Source: Rhytidiadelphus loreus (Eukaryota; Streptophyta; Bryopsida; Hypnales; Hylocomiaceae). Taken from it: DNA of 64,000 bases. A program made the position numbers and the translations under genes. Below are positions 56,459 through 64,000 of this stretch, in pieces. The stretch covers positions 41,852,935 through 41,916,934 of the forward strand of contig OX344764.1 of NCBI GenBank assembly GCA_947034895.1, given 5' to 3'. The notes under the pieces are model-generated. The model was not told where the DNA came from and ran no database searches. It saw only the letters and a program-made list of their open reading frames with translations. Position 1 is the stretch's first letter; each line of letters starts with the position of its first letter.

Positions 56459-59400
56459 ATGGGGTTGGCGGCGGAAGGAAAGATTGTGCGACAGGTGGAG
56501 CTTTACAAGTGGAGATCCACCATATGGCGATTGGATATTTGGCCCTTTCTGGGCGCTTATGTGTTTTGGTTGCTTGGAGTGGCTACGAAACTGGACTCCA
56601 CGGATGCCGGGATCGTGCTGGCCGCGATTGCGATTCTGCACATCTTGACGTTCCTGTTCTCCACGTGGTCGGTGGATTTTCGTTGCTTCTCGCAGGCTAG
56701 CAAGGTGCGAGGGATTGGCTGAGGAAAGTTCGATTTTTTTTTTTTTTTAGGGTTTTGAGAATTGAGGTGAATTCATGTTATTAGGGTTTGATTTTGTGTA
56801 CCTGGAATTGATGGCAGGTGACCGACATTCACGAGGCGGATATTTGCAAGGTCACTCCTACCAAATTCTCAGGGGGCAAGGAAGTGGTGCCCTTGCAAAT
56901 GAGGAAATTGGTAAGTTCCCTAGGTTTCCTCATTAGGCGATCTTGAGCACTGTTCCGATTGATCGAGGAAATTTGAAGCACTGCTAGAGAATCGGACTTT
57001 TGATAATGGAATTGCAAGTCTTGGTTAGGCAAGGTAAATTTGAAGTCGTGCGAGAAGAATACTGCAATTTCGAAGTCTTGCTAGAGAATGGTGCTTTTGA
57101 GTTGAGTGTGCGTTAGGTCTTCTTGGCTCATGAGTTGCAAGGTCAGTTGTTTGAGTTAATGATGAATCTCCTCGTAGTTGTATGAGCTGATTGCGGATGC
57201 TCACAACGTGCAGAGTGTAAATTGTCAAACTAGCTTTTGTGTATCTGTGAACGACAATGATGCAGTGAGCATTGATAAGTTAGAGGAGTGTTCTGATGTT
57301 TCTGTATGAGTTGAGGTTTTTCACTTCATTCTCATTAATTTAATTTTTTTTTTACATGTTGCAGATAGTTGCTGAGAAGCGATCGGGGGGTCGAGATTAT
57401 GGGCTTGTCTCCGACTACCTTCCTGCTGGTTTTGAGGAAATTGGATTTGACTTCAGGAAACAACGCTTCACTTATTCCAAAGAGCTCAATAAGTTCTGTA
57501 AACTGGATTATCCAACAAAGGAAACATTTGGAATTTATACCAAAAGCACTGGCCATGGCAGTGAGGCAAAGGCATTGGCTGCAACTGAAAAATGGGGGAA
57601 GAATATGTATGTTTTCTTGTTTACCTTTTCTGCCTCCTCTTGCGCTGCATAATGCTATATTCCAGTGACCAATATCTAGTAGATTTTTTTCCCATTTAAC
57701 CTATTCGGGTACAAATTATATAGACTGAAGCTCACGAAGATCTTGCATATTCGTGTCCTGACGTATGCTTCTTTTATGTGGGGTTATTAATTGAGAATTT
57801 AACTTGGTTGCATTAGTATTATCAAGAGAAGTATATAAAACTGAGATTGAGCAGGCTTATCAACCTAACTTAGCATTGTGCATGTGCTTGTTTAGGTTTG
57901 AATTTCCACAGCCAAATTTTCAAAAACTAATGAAGGAGAACTGCATGGAGCCATTTTTTGTCTTCCAGGTTTGGATGCTATCCTGTGTCTCCTCTGTGCT
58001 ATATATCCCCCTCTGTGATCTAGCCTGAATGCATACAAATAGTTCCATGGGTGCGAAGCCAAGTGTTTTACAATACAGATCTAATGAACTCGTGGTGTTT
58101 AAAGTCCTTGGCTGCATTAGGTGTGCTAATTAGGTGTACACTACGTGTTCAACACGTCCGTGATGAAGTCCGATAAATTTATTAGATAAGACTTTGAAGA
58201 TAAGGAAGCTGCACTGCTTTATTCTGTTTACGCTGTAGAATTAAGGTTCTCATTTAGGCCATAAGATAGTCTGCTCTTGAAGCGACCATTTAAGAGCTGA
58301 TTGCCTTTTCGGGGAAGTTAAATTCGTTTGAAACAATTTTCAGTAAATTTTCGTAGGAAGAAAAATGGAATTGGCATCTAACCCAAGTTTCATGTTTTTT
58401 GGATTTTCGTGGAATTAATTACGAATTTTCGAAGTTGAAACGCAGTGGTTACTAGAAGCGACCACCTCCTGAAATGTACACTGTTGGTACATTGAAGAAA
58501 ACATTGAAGAAAGCAAAATGTACCTCTGATCGCTTTTAGAGCATGGGCGCTTTTCGAGCTGACTACCTTATAGATTAATTTTATCTAGTGGTGACGTCAA
58601 AGAAGATTCACTGTCATGCACAATTTCTATAATTGAGTTTAGGCTTGTCTTGAGTTGTGCAGGTGTTTTGCGTGGGACTATGGTGTCTTGATGACTATTG
58701 GCTCTACAGCGTTTTCACCCTCTTCATGCTTGTTCTTTTTGAATCAACCGTTGTCAAGAGCAGGCTGCGAACCTTGTCTGAGCTGCGAAGAGTTAGAGTG
58801 GATAGCCAGACTCTAACGGTCCATCGTGGTGGAAAGTAAGTACATCCGCGGGTTTTGAGGCTTTCTTTTTGTGGTTTCTCAATTGTGATAGTTCAATCAT
58901 GCTGCGCATGACCTGATTTGAACTAATGGAGTCTCTGATTATCACAGGTGGGTGAAAATGTCAGGGATGGATCTTATTCCTGGAGATGTGGTTTCAATTG
59001 GACGACCTACTGGAGTTGGTAGCGAGGAGCGAACTGTTCCTGCAGACATGTTACTTGTTGCTGGAAGCGCAATCGCCAATGAAGCTCTGCTTACTGGAGA
59101 GTCTACGCCACAATGGAAAGTAAGCTCTGAATTGTCTATGAATAGAATCTGTTGGGAAACCTCTTGAACGTCATGTGTCGTGTCTTGGCTTGACTTCTAT
59201 TAGGAGCATAGGTTACGATGCCCATGTGTTTTGTAGCAGGCAAATTTTGAAGGGTGTTGTTCTGGTGTAGCTGCATCTTATTCGAGAAATTTGTAGTGGA
59301 TAGCCACTATCTGAGGAGAATGGACGTGTATTGTGTATTTCAGCGCGAAGAGTAATTATCAAAGTACTGCCTTGTCTGCAGGGGTCCATCGTTGGTCGGG

Positions 59401-62400
59401 AGTCTGACGAGAGGTTGTCAATAAGGCGGGATAAAAATCATGTCCTCTTTGGGGGCACCAAGATACTGCAACACACTCCAGACAAGGTAGCTAATGCTGA
59501 CGTCAATTTTGTAACTAGATTTGAATAGGGTTTGCCAGAATCGAATGAGTTCTTCTAGATCTTATTTGACGGGGGGATGCTTCTCATTTTGATGCATCAC
59601 TTGGCTAATTGACTGCAGTCCAGTACTCTGAAGACACCTGATGGAGGTTGTTTAGCGATTGTATTGAGAACAGGATTTGAGACCAGTCAAGGGAAACTCA
59701 TGCGTACTATTCTCTTCTCAACAGAACGGGTACTGTCTATCTATTCAAACTTTTGTTTATGACAGACATTTACAATATTGTCCGACCTGCCAGCATCTGT
59801 CATTCGCTTTTATTTTTATTTTATTTTTGCAGGCACTGTCATTCTTACACCGACTTGATGACATTCCCTCTAGCAATGATTTTGAATTCTTTATATGTCA
59901 ATTACATTTCAGATTTATGCCTGATGATTGAACGATGATTTGCTTCATATTTGTCCTTTTCTTTCTGTTTCCAATGTTTCTCCTCCCCATCCCCTCTCCC
60001 CAGAATTAATAAATTGAATAATTGTAGGTTTCTGACCTCGGAAGACACTTGTGTTTACAGGTAACTGCAAATAACTGGGAAAGTGGTATTTTTATCCTCT
60101 TCCTGGTGTTTTTTGCCCTGATTGCTGCCGGTTATGTGCTGAAAAAGGTAATGATTCCCTGTTTCATACTTTAAGAAGTCTATCATCGTCGTTTTGATAT
60201 TATCCTGACGATATGATCGTTGCCTTGTCTCTGAAATAAATAAAAGGATAACATATGAAATTTTAGTTTGAGAACATTTTTTTAAAGAGAACTATTGGTG
60301 TTCAGAATGTTCCATTGAAGATGCTGTATTTATTATTATTTCCTGTGTAGCAATCCTTTGAGATGCTGGCCATACTATTAAACAATTATGGCCAATATTT
60401 GGTTTATGTAGGGTCTGGAAGATCCAACAAGGAGCAAGTATAAGCTGTTACTGAACTGCTCTCTTATCATCACTTCGGTTATTCCTCCGGAACTGCCCAT
60501 GGAGCTTTCCATTGCTGTTAACACTTCTCTCATCGCTCTAGCGCGCAAAGGCATATATTGCACAGAGCCATTTCGTATCCCATTCGGTGGCAAGGTTTGT
60601 TTTATTGGCTTTTCTGAAAGGCGTCGCGATATTTAGTTTTAGTTTTTTAGTTTTGGGTTTATTATTCTGTAGACTGTGTGAAGAGCATCGTGTTGCATTT
60701 TGTATCCGTCATGCAGCCCTTGGAAATTTATGTTTTACTTCCCATATTTAAGTTTGATATATGATTTTTGCGCGGCTGATGGACAATATTACAGCTTCAG
60801 ACGAATTTTTATGCATTATCTGACACATCTATAATGCTGGGGTTGTTGACAGGTGGATGTCTGCTGCTTTGACAAAACTGGCACTTTAACTAGTGATGAC
60901 ATGGTAATTCGCGTGTCATGAGGCATAGAAGTATATTTGGGGCCACCTTTTAAGTTTATTCTCCGGCTGTTCTGACCTTGCTGTTTTATCAGATTAAAAA
61001 AACATATAATTTTTCATAGGAGCACCACAGCTTTAGAGTCGTTGCGGTTTTATACCAGTACCGCTGCAGTGCCTAACGTTAGTTCGATATGATTGCAACC
61101 AGGAATTTCGAGGAGTAGTTGGTGCTGATGGGACTTCAAAGTTGGAAACAGAGCCGAGCAAGTTGGCAACTGTAACTATGCAGATTCTGGCTGCGTGCCA
61201 CGCTCTGGTCTTTGTTGACGGCAAGACTGTAAGCTTCCCTTCCTTTTCTCTTTGGTACGAAGAGATGGCGTGATTTGAATATGAATGTAGTGAAGTTACG
61301 AAAGGATGGTCATTGTCAGATATATGACGTGCCATGGAACATCGACAGGTTGGTGACCCGCTGGAGAAGGCAGCACTGAAAGGAATCGAGTGGATGTACA
61401 CTGCTGATGAGAAGGCCATTTCTCGCAAGTAAGTTTGGGCATAAGTCCAGCTTTCTCTTGTTTGGGGATTTCTGTTAGTTTGAGGGGAATGTCGTTTTCT
61501 ATCAAGGAGAGGGAATTTATTTTGGCCAAAACCAACCTGTGTTTCAAGGGAGGTTAACCGGAACAAATCTGAAATTTGAAGAGCCTCTGGCTAGTTGCAG
61601 GTCCAGCTTTCCTTCTGGTTTCTTTCCAAACTTTAACTCATTCAGAATTTGGCGATGGATTTTTCAAGATTTTGCGCATTTGCCAGTCCAGCTTGTCTGA
61701 AGGGTTAGTTATGGAAGATACTTTCATTTGAACGAAGTATTTGTGCGCGTCACGTTTCAGATGATTATCAAGCTAACTATCTGCCATCATTATGTGCAGG
61801 GGAGCAGGGCAGCCAGTTCAAATAATTCAGCGGCATCATTTTGCATCGCATCTAAAGCGAATGGCTGTTGTTGCTCGCACCGACGATACTTTTCTGGCTC
61901 TCGTTAAGGTAACCATTAGTCAGTCTGCCACTCGGGCTGCACGACTTCTTGTGACTTGTATTTTCCAACTCTATTTTTATTCGTAAACCACCAAGTACTA
62001 AGTTTCCGTCGAAACGAACGTACACACCTAATGCAGTATCTCTTCAGGGATGTTCTTGGTGATGCCTTTGCGGGAGCATCTCTCGTGCAATGCTCGAGTA
62101 ATCTATAAGTTGGTCGATATGGTTGGCTGGTTTGTGATTTTGATTCCTTCCTTTTGCAGGGTGCTCCAGAAACAATACAGGAGAGGTTGGCCAATGTCCC
62201 TGATAAGTATGTAGAAATATACAAGGAATATACTCGTCAAGGGGCTCGTGTACTTGCTTTGGCATACAAAATTCTTCCAGACATGGCGGTAGGTTCATAG
62301 TCTTGGTCTGTTGATGTACATTTTAATTTTGTGACTACTGTATACGAACGTTTTGTCATTCCTCGATTGCAAATGGATCAGGAATGTATATTGGAGCTTT

Positions 62401-64000
62401 AGATTCATTCAGGAATTGCGTTTAGATCCTACATATGCATTTGTTGAGTAATGTTAGTTTTCTGTTGAAATTGCAGGTTGGTGAAGCCAGGTCTTTGGAT
62501 CGTGAAACTGTGGAGACTGATTTGACGTTTGCTGGATTTGCTGTATGTACAAACACCTATTCTACATGAATGAGAATTCTTAGGAAAGAGTTTTCTTTGG
62601 ATTTCCAATGACTGGTGAAAGGTGATTTGCTGCAGTTATTTGAACATGAGTACACACTCTTGGGTGCTCAAGTGTGTACCGTGTTATGCAGGTTTTTGCA
62701 TGCCCTTTACGTAATGATTCTGCAGAAGTTCTGAAGGAGCTCAAGGGGGCCTCTCATGATCTGGTATATACATTTCTGATGTTATTGATCAGGAATGCTT
62801 GTATGGACGTTGTCTTATGTTTTCTGAAATGATGTCAATAAGCATACCTGTGTCATCAACAGTGATGTCAGTGCCCTTAGCTCATGGAATAGCGATTGAC
62901 TTGTCCTAGACTGATTTCTAGTTGATAATTTTAGTAAACACTTGATATGTTTGCTGCACTTGGCTCATTCATCTAGTTGATGAAATTCGTGTGTTTACAC
63001 ATGGTTGGGGTGTTGCAGTCTTCTGAGCTTTAGACTAACTGCAGACCAACAGATATACATTATTGTTTGCTTAATACTCGTGTTTATTGTTTTGGTTAGC
63101 GTACCTGAAAAGTAAATTTTCTTCGCTGTACTTGACAGGTGATGATTACTGGCGATCAGGCGTTAACAGCTTGCCATGTGGCAGCTCAAGTTCATATTGT
63201 GACTAGGCCTGTGTTGATTTTGACACAACGATCTGGTGATTTAGCTGGGCAGTTCGACTGGCTTTCACCTGATGAAAAACTCAAATTACCGTACAAGTAC
63301 GTTCGGTTGCATTTTCATCCTCTCATTTGGTTGAGCTTATTGCAAGAGTATTCCAAGTTGAAAATCTATGTGGACATCTGCCTGCTGTGTAATCTCTTAC
63401 GAGGGTGGGTGTGCTTTTTATTGCAGCAAAGATGAGGTTTTGGACGTGGCAGAGGTCCATGATTTTTGTGTTGCTGGTGATGGTCTTGGTATGCTGCAGC
63501 GAACCAATGCTCTGCAGATAGTTGTTCCTCTCACTCAGGTCAGTATCATTTTGCGATCTTAAAACCATATTGTCCGCAAGATTTGCAATTTAGCAGTATC
63601 CTCACTCATGGTTTGTATGGGTGAAACATCATTGCACTGGGTTTATGATAAGAATTTCAGGCAACTTCCCAATTAAAAGTAGGTTCAAGACGGGGTAAAT
63701 ATCACCTTACGAAGTGGTGCTCGCTTTCAGGTATTTGCCAGGGTGGCTCCTGACCAGAAGGAGTTAATATTAACAACATTGAAAGCTGTGGGCCGCACTA
63801 CTCTTATGTGTGGTGATGGTACCAATGATGTTGGAGCACTTAAGCAGGTGAGGTCTCTATCTGATATATTTCTGGTGATTATGCTAAACATGCATGGAAA
63901 CTTTGGCAAGGTTTGGCTCAGGATTGACTGATTAATCTTGTCTTGTTGTCTAGGCTCATGCTGGGGTGGCGCTCCTTAACGCCATTCCTCCGGCAAAAGC
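56459..64000 (+). CDS. P5A-type ATPase (PDR2/MIA/Spf1 homologue), 5' part
   Basis: P5A ATPases are endoplasmic-reticulum pumps; yeast Spf1 and human ATP13A1 extract misinserted membrane helices, and the Arabidopsis gene affects phosphate response and pollen. Twenty-one exons: 56459-56704, 56818-56910, 57365-57606, 57896-57968, 58663-58835, 58948-59119, 59382-59486, 59619-59729, 60061-60147, 60412-60594, 60853-60903, 61103-61228, 61349-61428, 61800-61908, 62160-62288, 62477-62542, 62692-62763, 63139-63296, 63427-63538, 63731-63847, 63954 onward. All phases agree. Visible are two N-terminal membrane segments, the A-domain LTGEST, the P5A signature [10 protein letters not shown] in M4, the phosphorylation site [26 protein letters not shown] and [12 protein letters not shown]. 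About 850 of roughly 1180 residues are encoded before the window ends. No lesion was found. Confidence 0.95.
58262..58570. mobile_element. TA-target MITE family C, copy 3, in P5A intron 4
   Basis: The ends are TAAGATAGTCTGCTCTTGAAGCG and, in reverse complement, TAAGGTAGTCAGCTCGAAAAGCG. The interior contains GGAATTGGCATCTAA and TTACGAATTTTCGAAGTTGA as in 14714-15032, while the terminal GCTC..AAAAGCG text resembles family B. It therefore links the two families. It lies about 90 bp before the exon 5 acceptor. Confidence 0.78.

Noticed and set aside
1..64000. CRISPR arrays, bacterial operons, rRNA genes
   Set aside because: Tandem repeats here lack the constant-repeat/unique-spacer pattern, all genes have eukaryotic introns or plant families, and no rRNA-like sequence was seen.

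Overview
The window is nuclear DNA of a land plant or close streptophyte relative. The evidence is a plant plastid-type transketolase, a plant zeta-class glutathione transferase, a DUF538 protein, a P5A-type ATPase most like plant PDR2/MIA, many short exons with GT-AG introns, and plant-type Copia, CACTA and Mutator-like elements. GC-rich exons sit in very AT-rich, repeat-laden intergenic DNA. A possible CEP131-like coiled-coil gene would suggest a lineage with motile sperm (bryophyte, lycophyte, fern or charophyte alga). That is inference only, and I cannot name the species.

Layout: 1-4.5 kb is AT-rich DNA without recognisable genes. 4.8-9.1 kb is a six-exon transketolase locus carrying several disabling lesions, with three copies of one MITE in its introns. 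A 0.7 kb pogo/Tigger-like element follows (9173-9869). 10.6-13.7 kb is a coiled-coil gene with two apparent GC-AG introns. 14-15 kb holds two MITEs of a TA-target family that recurs five times in the window. 17.4-22.4 kb (minus strand) is a decayed Mutator-like transposase (GCM1/WRKY-type finger, core, SWIM finger) split by a CACTA element with a perfect target duplication. 23.3-30.3 kb (plus strand) is a decayed multi-exon gene joining a ParB-like DGNHR motif to a C-terminal region resembling N4/N6 DNA aminomethyltransferases; a related CACTA element sits in one of its introns. 30.3-33.3 kb is a cluster of inverted-repeat elements. 33.7-37.7 kb is a decayed transposon-like gene of a family I cannot name.

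37.8-42.2 kb is intergenic, with MITEs, diverged repeats and a ~40-bp minisatellite directly upstream of an intact intronless DUF538 gene (42245-42736). 45.3-48.2 kb (minus) is an intact nine-exon zeta-class GST/maleylacetoacetate isomerase gene. A 6.5 kb Copia retrotransposon (48670-55185, minus) with apparently identical LTRs and a CTTTT target duplication lies 480 bp upstream of it. 56459 to the window end is the first 21 exons of a P5A ATPase, still open at the right edge.

The intact genes are ordinary housekeeping genes that do not form a pathway together. The most unusual content is the ParB/DNA-methyltransferase relic and the nested element histories that can be read from intact target duplications.
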